Source of the DNA: Mesorhizobium carmichaelinearum
Lineage (GTDB): Bacteria > Pseudomonadota > Alphaproteobacteria > Rhizobiales > Rhizobiaceae
Direction of reading: 5' to 3'
Assembly: GCF_900199455.1 (NCBI RefSeq)
Contig: NZ_FZQR01000004.1
Coordinates: 496,001 to 560,000 of the forward strand
DNA: 64,000 bases
A model generated the notes under the pieces. That model had not been told where the DNA came from, did not search any database, and saw only the letters and a list, made by a program, of their open reading frames with translations. Made by a program: the position numbers and the translations under genes. Positions within the stretch are counted from its first letter, which is position 1, and each line of letters begins with the position of its first letter. Shown piece by piece: positions 29,089 through 37,619 of the stretch.

Positions 29089-29919
29089 ATGCGCGCAGCG
29101 CGCCTTGCATTCCACGCCGTCCTGTTATTGGCGGCTCTCCCGATAGTCCCCGCTTTCGCCGTACCGGCACTGCAGGCGCATCGCGCCGTGTATGACCTCA
29201 CCCTCAACAAGGCCTCCGACCGCTCCGGCATAACAGGCATATCCGGTCGCATGGTGTACGAATTCAACGGCTCGGCCTGCGAAGGCTACACGGTGAAATT
29301 CCGTTTCGTGACCCAGATCGTCACCAACGACAATACGCGGCTGACCGACCAGCAGACGACGACTTTCGAGGACGCCGAAGGCAAGACGTTTTCGTTCGTG
29401 ACCAAATCCTTTGTCGACCAGAACCTCGACAAGGAGGTCAAGGGTATGGCCACGAAAGACGCGAAAGGGCTCAAGGTCGATATCGACAAGCCCGAGAAGA
29501 ACAGCCTGGAACTCGCCGCCACCCAGTTTCCGACCCAGCATCTGGTCGAGCTGATCGGTAAGGCCGAGAAAGGCGAGAATTTCTACCAGACGAACCTGTT
29601 CGACGGCTCGGAGGACGCCAACAAGGTGATGGCGACCACCGTCGTCGTCGGCAAGAGGACCGAAGCCGACAAGGCCGATCCGGAGGCTCCGGCGCTGGCC
29701 AAGCTCGCCACCGACAAATACTGGCCGGTCGAAATCGCCTATTTCGACGACAGCGCCAAGAACGGAGAAGAAGTGCCGGAATACCGGATCAGCTTCAAGT
29801 TGCACGAGAACGGCATCACCCGCGATCTGGTCATGGACTATGGCGACTTCTCGATGACCGGCAAGCTGGTCAACCTGTCGCTGTTCGACCAGACAAAGCC
29901 TTGCCCGGTATCGAAATAG
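29089..29919 (+). CDS. eipB: Cell envelope integrity protein EipB (DUF1849)
   Basis: 276 residues with a signal peptide (about 1-24). The mature protein starts ALQAHRAVYDLTLNKA and follows the DUF1849 pattern (GRMVYEFNGSACEGY, FPTQHL, YEITG-like C-terminal strands). Two cysteines, in GSACEGY and at the C-terminus (KPCPVSK), match the disulfide pair known in Brucella EipB, a periplasmic beta-spiral protein needed for envelope integrity. Divergent from ridA. Confidence 0.87.
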   Translation: MRAARLAFHAVLLLAALPIVPAFAVPALQAHRAVYDLTLNKASDRSGITGISGRMVYEFNGSACEGYTVKFRFVTQIVTNDNTRLTDQQTTTFEDAEGKTFSFVTKSFVDQNLDKEVKGMATKDAKGLKVDIDKPEKNSLELAATQFPTQHLVELIGKAEKGENFYQTNLFDGSEDANKVMATTVVVGKRTEADKADPEAPALAKLATDKYWPVEIAYFDDSAKNGEEVPEYRISFKLHENGITRDLVMDYGDFSMTGKLVNLSLFDQTKPCPVSK

Positions 29920-29949
29920 CAGGGTTGTGCAATTGCCGCGGCGGGCTTG

Positions 29950-30228
29950 ATGGCAGTCTACGTCGATGCGGCGATCTGGAAGTGGGCCGGCCATCGCTGG
30001 TGCCATCTGATGGCCGACGACACCGACGAGTTGCATCGTTTCGCCGCAGCACTTGGCGTCAAGCGTTCATCCTACCAGGGACCGCCCAAGACATCCGCTC
30101 CACATTATGACATAACCGGCTTCGAGCGCGACCGCGCGGTGCGGCTCGGCGCCATCGAATGCAGCCGCGAGGAGATCGTCGCGATCTTCCGGCGCGTGCG
30201 GGTGCCCAATGGAAAGGCCAAGCGATGA
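29950..30228 (+). CDS. DUF4031 domain protein
   Basis: 92 residues from ATG 29950. AVYVDAAIWKWAGHRWCHLMADD and LHRFAAALGVKRSSYQGPPK, followed by HYDI, match DUF4031, small proteins of unknown function. The stop overlaps the LysE-type gene start by four bases (ATGA), so they are cotranslated. Confidence 0.83.
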   Translation: MAVYVDAAIWKWAGHRWCHLMADDTDELHRFAAALGVKRSSYQGPPKTSAPHYDITGFERDRAVRLGAIECSREEIVAIFRRVRVPNGKAKR

Positions 30229-30832
30229 CACCAACGGCATTTCTCGCCTATTGCGTCGCCGTCACGCTTGCTGCCGCCACACCGGGGCCAGCGATGTTCG
30301 CGGTCATCACCAATGGCGTGTCGCGCGGTTTCCTTCGTGCCTTCATGGCCGGCGTCGGGGTCGCCACGGGCGATGCCGTGCTGGTCACGCTGGCACTGCT
30401 CGGGCTGGTGGCCTTGGCCCCTTCGAATGGATCTTTCTACTGCTGAAATATGCCGGCGCCGCATATCTGATCTTTCTCGGCATCAGGATGTGGCGCGCCT
30501 CGACCGCGCAATCGAATGAGTCGCGGACGGCTGAGGCGAGATTGTCCCGGTCCTTCTTCCTTGGCGCGTCGATTGCACTGGGCAACCCCAAGGCGATCCT
30601 GTTCCACGCCTCGATCATGCCGCTGATCCTCAATCTCGACACGCTGACATTTGTCGACGGCCTGCTGGTGGTGGCCACCGTCATCAGCGTCAATATCCTC
30701 ACCATGGGTGTCTATGCAGCCCTTGCCGGCCGGGCGTCGGGCTGGTTCAGGACTCCCAAGCGCATGCGGCTGATGAACCGGTTCGCCGGCAGCGCAATGA
30801 TCGGCACCGGAGCGCTGATTGCCGCACGCTGA
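30225..30832 (+). pseudogene. LysE/RhtB-type amino acid exporter, broken by a -1 frameshift
   Basis: The first part, from ATG 30225, is a normal LysE start (TPTAFLAYCVAVTLAAATPGPAM) and reads to a TGA at 30444-30446. The rest of the protein (FEWIFLLLKYAGAAYLIFLGI ... MIGTGALIAA) continues in the -1 frame to 30832. The frames meet at the CCCC run 30418-30421; one extra C there would restore a protein of about 202 residues with six membrane helices. It is either a true pseudogene, a sequencing error, or, less likely, a programmed frameshift. Both halves still look under coding constraint. Confidence 0.85.
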
Positions 30833-30852
30833 GCAGTAAAACGCTGCCCCGC

Positions 30853-30881
30853 TTGCGTTTGTCGCACTTCCCCTCTATATG
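30853..30881 (+). promoter_or_regulatory. Predicted rpsB promoter
   Basis: TTGCGT (30853-30858), a 17-bp spacer and TATATG (30876-30881). Transcription would start near 30888, giving an rpsB leader of about 120 bases. Confidence 0.5.
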
Positions 30882-30887
30882 CGCGCT

Positions 30888-31009
30888 CATTCCACACACG
30901 GACTTTGGTGTCTGCCCGGGAGAAATCCGGCTGAAACCTCCGGTGGCGTTCGAGGACTTCGTCCAAAAATGCCTGTGTCCGTGGAGGCTAACCGGAAAGG
31001 AAAATGAGA
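30888..31009 (+). promoter_or_regulatory. Structured 5' leader of rpsB
   Basis: CACGGAC (30897-30903) can pair with GTCCGTG (30977-30983) to close a domain of about 90 bases. Inside are CCGG-CTGAAACCT-CCGG and GGAC-TTC-GTCC stems. The rpsB ribosome-binding site lies just after. Autogenous control by S2 is known in other bacteria, so this may be its site here; that is inference. Confidence 0.4.
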
Positions 31010-31792
31010 ATGGCTCTGCCTGATTTCAGCATGCGCCAGCTTTTGGAAGCTGGCATTCACTTCGGCCACCAGACCCACCGCTGGAACCCGAAGATGGCGC
31101 CCTACATCTATGGCGCCCGCAACAACATCCACATCATCGACCTCTCGCAGACGGTGCCTTTGCTGCACCAGGCGCTGAAGCAGGTTTCCGACACCGTCGC
31201 CAAGGGCGGCCGCGTGCTGTTCGTCGGCACCAAGCGCCAGGCGTCCGACATCGTCGCTGATGCAGCGCAGCGTTCGGCCCAGTATTATGTCAATTCGCGT
31301 TGGCTCGGCGGCATGCTGACCAACTGGAAGACGATCTCGAATTCGATCCAGCGCCTGCGCAAGCTCGACGAGATGCTGGCCGGCGAGGCTCAGGGCCTCA
31401 CCAAGAAGGAACGCCTGAACCTCGACCGCGAGCGCGAGAAGCTCGACAAGGCGCTCGGCGGCATCAAGGACATGGGCTCGACCCCGGACCTGATGTTCGT
31501 GATCGACACCAACAAGGAAGCGATCGCCATCCTCGAGGCCAAGCGTCTCGGCATCCCGGTCGTTGCCATCATCGATTCGAACTGCGACCCGGACAAGATC
31601 GACTTCCCGATCCCCGGCAATGACGACGCGGCCCGCGCCATCCAGCTCTATTGCGACCTGATCGCCAAGGCTGCGATCGACGGCATCGCCCGTCAGCAGG
31701 GCGCGCTCGGCGTCGATATCGGCGCTTCGGTCGAAGCTCCGATCGAACCGGCGCTCGATCCGGCTCCGGCTTCGGAAGCCCCCGAGGCTTGA
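31010..31792 (+). CDS. rpsB: 30S ribosomal protein S2
   Basis: 260 residues from ATG 31010, about 9 bases after AAAGGA; ATG 31004 lies too close to that site. [24 protein letters not shown] opens the protein, and [12 protein letters not shown] and [13 protein letters not shown] are classic S2. A C-terminal Ala/Pro/Glu-rich tail of about 25 residues is common in alphaproteobacteria. rpsB-tsf forms the usual pair. Confidence 0.98.
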   Translation: MALPDFSMRQLLEAGIHFGHQTHRWNPKMAPYIYGARNNIHIIDLSQTVPLLHQALKQVSDTVAKGGRVLFVGTKRQASDIVADAAQRSAQYYVNSRWLGGMLTNWKTISNSIQRLRKLDEMLAGEAQGLTKKERLNLDREREKLDKALGGIKDMGSTPDLMFVIDTNKEAIAILEAKRLGIPVVAIIDSNCDPDKIDFPIPGNDDAARAIQLYCDLIAKAAIDGIARQQGALGVDIGASVEAPIEPALDPAPASEAPEA

Positions 31793-31797
31793 TAATC

Positions 31798-31818
31798 GAA
31801 GGCCGGTTCACGGCCTTC
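31798..31818 (+). terminator. Hairpin between rpsB and tsf, possible attenuator
   Basis: GAAGGCCG-GTTCA-CGGCCTTC, an 8-bp perfect stem five bases after the rpsB stop, followed by ATCTTTCTCATATTTT. It may partly terminate or slow transcription between the two genes. A second inverted repeat GACGCAC/GTGCGTC (31848-31876) lies in the tsf leader. Confidence 0.55.
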
Positions 31819-31902
31819 ATCTTTCTCATATTTTGGCACGCTAAACAGACGCACTGTCGAGATTCGATGGTGCGTCGGTGCATTTAAAACAAAGAGGCGA
31901 CA

Positions 31903-32823
31903 ATGAGCATTTCGGCTGCACAGGTCAAAGAACTCCGCGACTTGACCGGCGCGGGCATGATGGACTGCAAGGCGGCGTTGAACGAGACCAACGGCAACAT
32001 GGAAGAGGCCGTCGACTGGCTGCGCAAGAAGGGCATCTCCAAGGCTGACAAGAAGGCCGGCCGCACCGCGGCGGAAGGCCTGATCGGCGTCGATGCCGGC
32101 GTGCGCGAGGCGGCTGTCGTCGAGGTCAATTCCGAGACCGACTTCGTCGCCCGCAATGCCGCGTTCCAGGAAATCGTCGCCAACGTTGCCAAGGTTGCTC
32201 TTGCCTATGGCACGACGGAAGCTGTGGCTGCCGCGAAGTATCCGGGTTCGGACAAGTCGGTCACCGACACCATCAAGGACGCTGTCGGCACCATCGGCGA
32301 GAATTTGGGCTTCCGCCGCTCGGCCAAGCTGACCGTTCCGCATGGTGCGGTGGCGACCTACGTCCACAACGCGGTTGCCGACGGTCTTGGCAAGCTCGGC
32401 GTGCTGGTCGCGATCGAGACCACGGGCAATGAACATGCCGCCAACGCCTTTGGCCGCCAGGTCGCCATGCATGTCGCCGCCACCAACCCGATGGCGCTGA
32501 CCGCGGAGCAGATCGATCCGGCGGCGGTCGAGCGCGAGAAGGCGATCTTCTCCGATCAGGCACGTCAGTCGGGCAAGCCGGAAGCGATCATCGAAAAGAT
32601 GGTCGAAGGGCGCCTGCGCAAGTTCTACGAGGAAGTCGTGCTCTTGAAGCAGGCCTTCGTGCTCAATCCCGACATCACCGTCGAGAAGGCGCTGAAGGAT
32701 GCCGAGAAGGACATCGGCGCACCGGCCAAGATCACCGCCTACCTGCGCTTCGCGCTTGGCGAAGGCATCGAGAAGGAAGAGACCGATTTCGCGGCGGAAG
32801 TCGCGGCCGCGGTCAAGAAGTAA
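31903..32823 (+). CDS. tsf: Elongation factor Ts
   Basis: 306 residues. [25 protein letters not shown] and [13 protein letters not shown] are the EF-Ts signatures. It exchanges GDP for GTP on EF-Tu. In many relatives pyrH follows directly; here four other genes intervene (LysR, two NTF2-like genes and an aldo/keto reductase). It ends 13 bp before the convergent LysR stop. Confidence 0.98.
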   Translation: MSISAAQVKELRDLTGAGMMDCKAALNETNGNMEEAVDWLRKKGISKADKKAGRTAAEGLIGVDAGVREAAVVEVNSETDFVARNAAFQEIVANVAKVALAYGTTEAVAAAKYPGSDKSVTDTIKDAVGTIGENLGFRRSAKLTVPHGAVATYVHNAVADGLGKLGVLVAIETTGNEHAANAFGRQVAMHVAATNPMALTAEQIDPAAVEREKAIFSDQARQSGKPEAIIEKMVEGRLRKFYEEVVLLKQAFVLNPDITVEKALKDAEKDIGAPAKITAYLRFALGEGIEKEETDFAAEVAAAVKK

Positions 32824-32836
32824 GCTTCCTACCGCT

Positions 32837-33772
32837 TTATTCCGACAGGGTTTTTCGGCCGGATGTCCGCAGGGATGTCCGGCCGATTTCTTGTGCGGTG
32901 TCGATAAACGCCCGCAGCTTCGGCGCCATCGCCGCCCGGCGTGGGAAGTAGAGGAACAGGCCAGGCTCCTCGATCGCTGTTTGCGGCAGAACCTGCACCA
33001 GCCGGCCAGCGGCAAGATCCGCGTGCACCAGCGGTTCGAAGACATAGGCAAGACCGACGCCTGCAAGCGCCAGGTCAATCGCGGCCAGCGAGTCCGTGAC
33101 GATGACCGTGCCCTTCGTCTCAACAACGACGTCCTTGCCGTCTTCGGTCAGATCCCAGCGGTAGAGCGCACCGGAGCGAACCAGCCGGTAACCGATGCAA
33201 TTGTGGTTGGCGAGATCGGCCACGCTGCGCGGACGGCCATGCCGTCCGATATAGGCTGGGGAGGCGACGATCACGGCGCGGAAGGGCGGCGTCAGCCGTA
33301 CCGTGATCATGTCCTGAGCGATCATCTCGCCCAACCGGATGCCGGCGTCGAATCCCTCGCCGACAATGTCGACTAGCCCCTGGTCCGTGAGCAATTCAAC
33401 GGTCACATCCGGATAGCGCTCGGCCATCGCCGCAACCACGGCCGTCACGCTGAGAGGAATGGCGATGTTGGGAACGTTGAGCCTGAGCAGGCCCGATGGC
33501 CGGCCTTTGATGGCGCGGATGCGATCCACCCGTTCGCCAATGTCCTGAAGGGCAGGGGCCGCCGTCTCCACCAGCACCTTGCCGGCTTCCGTCAGCGAAA
33601 CGCTGCGCGTCGTGCGCGCAAACAGCGGCTGACCAATGCGCCCTTCGACAAGGCGCACTGCATGGCTGACGGCGGACGGACTCATACCAAGTTCGGCTGC
33701 GGCAAGCGCAAAGCCGCCGCGCCGGGCAACGGCTATGACAACAGGCAGATGGGCAAGCAGATCCCGGTCCAT
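32837..33772 (-). CDS. LysR family transcriptional regulator
   Basis: 311 residues. The N-terminal winged helix (LPVVIAVARRGGFALAAAELGMSPSAVSHAVRLVEGRIGQPLFART) is followed by a periplasmic-binding-like effector domain. It is divergent from an NTF2-like gene, and 114 bp separate the two starts. An 8-bp inverted repeat lies next to its own start codon, the usual place for autoregulation. It probably controls the NTF2-like and aldo/keto reductase genes; effector unknown. Confidence 0.92.
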   Translation of the reverse strand: MDRDLLAHLPVVIAVARRGGFALAAAELGMSPSAVSHAVRLVEGRIGQPLFARTTRSVSLTEAGKVLVETAAPALQDIGERVDRIRAIKGRPSGLLRLNVPNIAIPLSVTAVVAAMAERYPDVTVELLTDQGLVDIVGEGFDAGIRLGEMIAQDMITVRLTPPFRAVIVASPAYIGRHGRPRSVADLANHNCIGYRLVRSGALYRWDLTEDGKDVVVETKGTVIVTDSLAAIDLALAGVGLAYVFEPLVHADLAAGRLVQVLPQTAIEEPGLFLYFPRRAAMAPKLRAFIDTAQEIGRTSLRTSGRKTLSE

Positions 33773-33775
33773 TCA

Positions 33776-33809
33776 TGCATGATATCGCATAGTCCATGCA
33801 GATCATGCA
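33776..33809. promoter_or_regulatory. Candidate LysR operator
   Basis: TGCATGAT (33776-33783) and ATCATGCA (33802-33809) form an inverted repeat with nearly the same centre as an inner GCAT-N5-ATGC dyad. It lies 3 bp upstream of the LysR ATG and 78 bp upstream of the divergent NTF2-like ATG. Confidence 0.5.
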
Positions 33810-33886
33810 ATCTTATCGGGGCGGCAAAGAAGGCGCATCTAAGGGGCACCAAACGGCTGACATCAGCCAGCAAGAGAGGCCTTCCG

Positions 33887-34315
33887 ATGACCGACTTTCA
33901 TTCCAGGCAAGCGCGCAATCTCGAGGCTGTGCAGAGTTTCTTCGACCTGATGCACCGCAAGGACATCGACAGCTGGGGCGAACTTTGGGCCGAGAATGGC
34001 CGCATCCTGGTCTTCTATCCACCGGCAGGTTTTGGAAACAGCATCGACGGCAAGGCCGCGATCCTGTCTGCCTTCAAGGGACTTTTCGGCAATTTCGAAT
34101 CCTTTGAGTCCGAAATCACGGCAGTCTATCCGGCGCTCGATTCAGACGCCGTGGTCGTCGAATACAAAAATCGCGCCGTCATTGTGGGTGGCTCCGAATA
34201 CACCAACAGCAACATTGCCGTCTTCCGGTTTGAGGACGGCCTGATCAGCGCCTACCACGACTATTTCGATCCGCGTCGGTTCCAGGTGGTGGTCGACGCG
34301 CTGTCGAAGGTCTGA
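33887..34315 (+). CDS. SnoaL/NTF2-like family protein
   Basis: 142 residues from ATG 33887. The order helix-strand-strand and the motif FFDLMHRKDIDSWGELWAENGRILVFYPP match SnoaL-like/NTF2-like domains, which include small cyclases, isomerases and dehydratases. HDYFDPRRFQVVVDAL ends the domain. The substrate is unknown. It is divergent from the LysR gene, and a second, broken NTF2-like gene and an aldo/keto reductase follow. Confidence 0.82.
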   Translation: MTDFHSRQARNLEAVQSFFDLMHRKDIDSWGELWAENGRILVFYPPAGFGNSIDGKAAILSAFKGLFGNFESFESEITAVYPALDSDAVVVEYKNRAVIVGGSEYTNSNIAVFRFEDGLISAYHDYFDPRRFQVVVDALSKV

Positions 34316-34382
34316 AGGCAACGCTTCCAAGCCGCCCAATCATCCCTCCGTTTGCGGACCTAACCACACAAGGAGAACCAAA

Positions 34383-34909
34383 ATGAACGCATTGAGACAT
34401 GTGACATTCGCGGCAGGCATCGGGCTGGCCCCGGTCGATGCCGGCGGGGCGGAGCCATCCGGCTGGCAGGCGCTCGCGGACGAACGCGCGGTCATCCGTA
34501 TTGCCGATGCCATCGACCGCGCTGTCGACGCACAGGACTGGAAACTGGCGCGCAGCTATTTCGCGGATCGGTGACCGCCGATTTCAGCAGCCTGTCCGGG
34601 CAGCCTGCGGCCAACATTGCCTTCGATGATCTGATCGGCGCCTGGGCTGGCAACCTCAAGGGCAGCAAGACGAGCCTGCATCTGCGCACAAATCACCAGG
34701 TCGCTCTCGAGGCGGACACGGCGACTGTCCTGTCCAACGGCTATGCCTGGAACCGGATGGATGGCAATGGCGACCCGCTCTGGGAAGTCTGGGGCACCTA
34801 TGAGCACCGCCTGACGCGCTCCGCTGCCGGCTGGAAGGTCGACGGCTTCGCGTTCCGCATGACGCATGAGCGCGGCAATTTTTGGGTCAAGACGACGCCG
34901 GGCCAGTGA
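34383..34909 (+). pseudogene. NTF2/SnoaL-like protein, split by a single-base frameshift
   Basis: The 5' part (ATG 34383) starts with what may be a degenerate signal peptide, then ALADERAVIRIADAIDRAVDAQDWKLARSYFADR, the usual first helices of an NTF2 fold, and stops at TGA 34572-34574. The remaining strands ([24 protein letters not shown] ... HRLTRSAAGWKVDGF) continue in the next frame to 34909. One missing G at 34570-34571 would explain it and give 176 residues. The second frame starts with GTG overlapping the stop (GTGA), so coupled translation of two pieces is also possible. Confidence 0.8.
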
Positions 34910-34946
34910 CGCAACGGCATCCATCAACAAGCATTGGAAGACGATC

Positions 34947-36056
34947 ATGACCATGACCTATTACACTCTCGGCAACAGCGGCCTCAGGGTGAGCCGGCTG
35001 GCGCTGGGCACGATGACCTTTGGCAAGGAATGGGGTTGGGGAGCCGACAGGGATACGGCCCGCGCCATGTTCGACGCCTATGTCGAGGCCGGCGGTAATT
35101 TCTTCGATACGGCCGATCTCTACACCGGTGGCACCGCTGAAACTTGGCTTGGGGAATTCATCGCCGAGCGGGGCTTGCGCGATAGCGCGGTGATCGCCAC
35201 CAAATTCGCCATGAACATGCAGCCCGGCAATCCGAATGCCGGCGGCAACGGCCGCAAGAACATCATGCGGGCTGTCGATGCCTCGCTGAAGCGGTTGGGC
35301 ACCGACTATATCGATCTCTATCTCATGCATATATGGGACAGGCTGACGCCGGCCGAAGAGGTCATGCGTACGCTGGATGACCTGGTGCGGATGGGCAAGG
35401 TGCGCCATGTCGGCCTGTCCGATGTACCGGCCTGGTATGCGGGGCGGGCACAGGCGATCGCCGAGCTGCGTGGATATGAACCGGTCTCGGCCTTGCAGCT
35501 CGAATATTCCCTGGCCGAACGCGCGATCGAGAACGAGTTCGTGCCGTTCGGCACGCGCCATGGCGCCGGCATCATGGTCTGGAGCCCGCTGGCCAGCGGG
35601 CTGCTCAGCGGCAAGTACCGGCCGGCCCAGGCCGGAAATGCAGGCCGGCTCGACGGATTCCGCAACTCGACGCATCCGGGCTTCCAGAAATTCACCGAGC
35701 GCAACTGGGCCATCGTGGCCGAACTCGAGAAGGTTGCGTCCGAACTCGGCCGCAGCATGCCGCAGGTCGCGATCAACTGGGTGGCGACGCAGCCGGGGAT
35801 TGCCGCGGTGATCCTCGGTGCGACGACGCTCAGCCAGATCAAGGACAATCTCGGCGCGCTGGACTTCGAGATTCCGGCAGGGCTTCGCGACCGGCTGGAT
35901 TTGGTCAGCGGAACCCCTGCGCCATTCCCCTATTCCTATTTCGGGTCGCTGATACAAGCGCGCGTCACCGGTGGTGCTGCAACCGGCGACAAGCCCTCCG
36001 GCTACGCGTCGCCGGTGCTTATTGAGGGCCTACCGGCCAGCGTGTCCACCAACTGA
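34947..36056 (+). CDS. Aldo/keto reductase
   Basis: 369 residues from ATG 34947 with GGAAG upstream. GNSGLRVSRLALGTMTFG, NFFDTADLYTGGTAE (catalytic Asp-Tyr), ATKFAMNMQPG (Lys), YLMHIWD (His) and VILGATTLSQIKDNL are the AKR11/12 pattern. It reduces carbonyls with NADPH. It belongs with the preceding NTF2-like genes and the divergent LysR. No electron partner or obvious substrate gene is adjacent. Confidence 0.92.
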   Translation: MTMTYYTLGNSGLRVSRLALGTMTFGKEWGWGADRDTARAMFDAYVEAGGNFFDTADLYTGGTAETWLGEFIAERGLRDSAVIATKFAMNMQPGNPNAGGNGRKNIMRAVDASLKRLGTDYIDLYLMHIWDRLTPAEEVMRTLDDLVRMGKVRHVGLSDVPAWYAGRAQAIAELRGYEPVSALQLEYSLAERAIENEFVPFGTRHGAGIMVWSPLASGLLSGKYRPAQAGNAGRLDGFRNSTHPGFQKFTERNWAIVAELEKVASELGRSMPQVAINWVATQPGIAAVILGATTLSQIKDNLGALDFEIPAGLRDRLDLVSGTPAPFPYSYFGSLIQARVTGGAATGDKPSGYASPVLIEGLPASVSTN

Positions 36057-36090
36057 TCCATCAGGCATGATTGCCACAAATTTGCCGGTC

Positions 36091-36116
36091 GGGCGCCGCG
36101 TGACATCGCGGCGCCC
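36091..36116 (+). terminator. Strong hairpin between the aldo/keto reductase and pyrH
   Basis: GGGCGCCGCG-TGACAT-CGCGGCGCCC, a perfect 10-bp GC-rich stem 34 bp after the aldo/keto reductase stop. It is followed by TTCGTGT rather than a clear T-run. It probably separates the accessory block from the pyrH operon. Confidence 0.65.
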
Positions 36117-36200
36117 TTCGTGTATCGGAACCCAGTGTTTTGGGATGGCGCCTGCGCGAATGCCTGCCCCGGATACCACATGCAAAATGATGAGGACCAG

Positions 36201-36923
36201 ATGACGGTGAAGCCCCTCTACCGACGTGTCTTGCTGAAAGCGTCGGGCGAAGCGTTGATGGGCGAACAGCATTTCGGCATCGATGTCTCGGTTGTGGATC
36301 GCATCGCCGCCGACATCGCCGAGGCCCGCGCGCTCGGCATCGAGGTCGGCGTCGTCATCGGCGGCGGCAATATCTTTCGCGGCGTGGCCGTCGCCTCCAA
36401 GGGCGGAGACCGCGTCACCGGCGACCACATGGGCATGCTTGCCACGGTCATCAACTCACTGGCGCTGCGCACCTCGCTGCACAAAATCGGCGTCGATGCC
36501 GTGGTGCTGTCAGCGATCGCCATGCCCGAACTCTGCGAGAGTTTTTCGCAACGCCAGGCAGATGCTTACATGAACCAGGGCAGGGTGGTGATCTTTGCCG
36601 GCGGCACCGGCAACCCGTTCTTCACCACTGATTCGGCAGCGGCCCTGCGCGCGGCCGAGATCGGCGCGGATGCGCTGTTCAAGGGCACGCAGGTCGACGG
36701 CGTCTATTCAGCCGACCCAAAAAAGGACCCGAATGCGACACGTTTCGAGCGTATCAGCCATGCCGAAGTCATAAATCGTGGCCTTTCCATCATGGATACG
36801 GCAGCGATTGCACTTGCGCGCGAAAACAACATTCCGATAATCGTCTATTCGATCCACGAAAAAGGTGGTTTCGGCGATATTCTGAGGGGCGGCGGCCGCT
36901 GCACGGTCGTCGCGGACGAATGA
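36201..36923 (+). CDS. pyrH: UMP kinase
   Basis: 240 residues from ATG 36201, with GAGG 6 bases upstream; in-frame ATGs at 36120 and 36180 are less likely. RRVLLKASGEALMG, VVIGGGNIFRG, and FFTTDSAAALRAAEIGADALFKGTQVDGVYSADP are diagnostic. It phosphorylates UMP to UDP. First gene of the run pyrH-frr-uppS-cdsA-rseP-bamA. Confidence 0.97.
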   Translation: MTVKPLYRRVLLKASGEALMGEQHFGIDVSVVDRIAADIAEARALGIEVGVVIGGGNIFRGVAVASKGGDRVTGDHMGMLATVINSLALRTSLHKIGVDAVVLSAIAMPELCESFSQRQADAYMNQGRVVIFAGGTGNPFFTTDSAAALRAAEIGADALFKGTQVDGVYSADPKKDPNATRFERISHAEVINRGLSIMDTAAIALARENNIPIIVYSIHEKGGFGDILRGGGRCTVVADE

Positions 36924-36929
36924 TCCGGG

Positions 36930-36973
36930 GCCTGATCCCTCAAAAAGGGAAACCGGCTTTTCGAAAATCAGGC
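36930..36973. repeat. Rhizobial-type palindromic repeat between pyrH and frr
   Basis: GCCTGAT ... ATCAGGC, 7-bp arms spanning 44 bp, enclose CCCTCAAAAAGGG and AACCGGCTTTTCG. This resembles a repeat common in rhizobial intergenic regions whose consensus, as I recall it, has GATC, a pyrimidine/purine hairpin and an AACCGGTTTTCG core. A further hairpin, GGGGC-CTT-GCCCC (36980-36992), follows at once. Neither is followed by a T-run. Confidence 0.5.
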
Positions 36974-37032
36974 TCGAACGGGGCCTTGCCCCGAAGCAGT
37001 GAACCCGCGGCAGACGGGTCGAGGAGACTAAG

Positions 37033-37587
37033 ATGAGTGGTGAGTACGACGATCTCAAGCGGCGCATGGATGGGGCAATCGCCGCGTTCAAGCATGACCT
37101 GGCTTCGCTGCGGACCGGTCGCGCGTCCAGCAATCTGCTCGATGCCATCCAGGTGCAGGCCTATGGCACCACCATGCCGATCAATCAGGTTGCCAACGTC
37201 ACGGTGCCGGAGCCGCGCATGATCTCGGTGTCGATCTGGGACAAGTCGATGGTCGGTGCCGTCGACCGCGCCATCCGCGAATCCAATCTGGGCTTCAACC
37301 CGATCGTCGACGGCACCAATCTCAGGATTCCACTGCCGGAGCTCAACGAACAGCGCCGCAAGGAACTGGTCAAGATCTCGCATGGCTATGCCGAGAACGC
37401 CCGCGTCGCCGCGCGCCATGTGCGCCGCGACGGCATGGACTTCCTGAAGAAGGCGGAGAAGGACGGCGCGATCAGCGAGGACGATCAGCGCAAGCGTTCC
37501 GACCAGGTCCAGAAGCTTACCGACGAAACGATCAGCACCATCGATCATCTGCTTTCCGACAAGGAAGCTGAAATCATGCAGGTTTAG
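37033..37587 (+). CDS. frr: Ribosome recycling factor
   Basis: 184 residues. [36 protein letters not shown] and [28 protein letters not shown] are the RRF signatures. It splits post-termination ribosomes with EF-G. It follows pyrH after 109 bp that contain a palindromic repeat, and precedes uppS by 32 bp. Confidence 0.97.
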   Translation: MSGEYDDLKRRMDGAIAAFKHDLASLRTGRASSNLLDAIQVQAYGTTMPINQVANVTVPEPRMISVSIWDKSMVGAVDRAIRESNLGFNPIVDGTNLRIPLPELNEQRRKELVKISHGYAENARVAARHVRRDGMDFLKKAEKDGAISEDDQRKRSDQVQKLTDETISTIDHLLSDKEAEIMQV

Positions 37588-37619
37588 GGTTGGCTGCCGG
37601 CTGACCCGAAAGCGAGATC

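Noticed and set aside
32857..32884. GGCCGGA ... TCCGGCC inverted repeat near the tsf end as a terminator
   Set aside because: It lies inside the LysR coding end, and the T-run precedes the stem on the plus strand, so it does not form a normal terminator in either direction.
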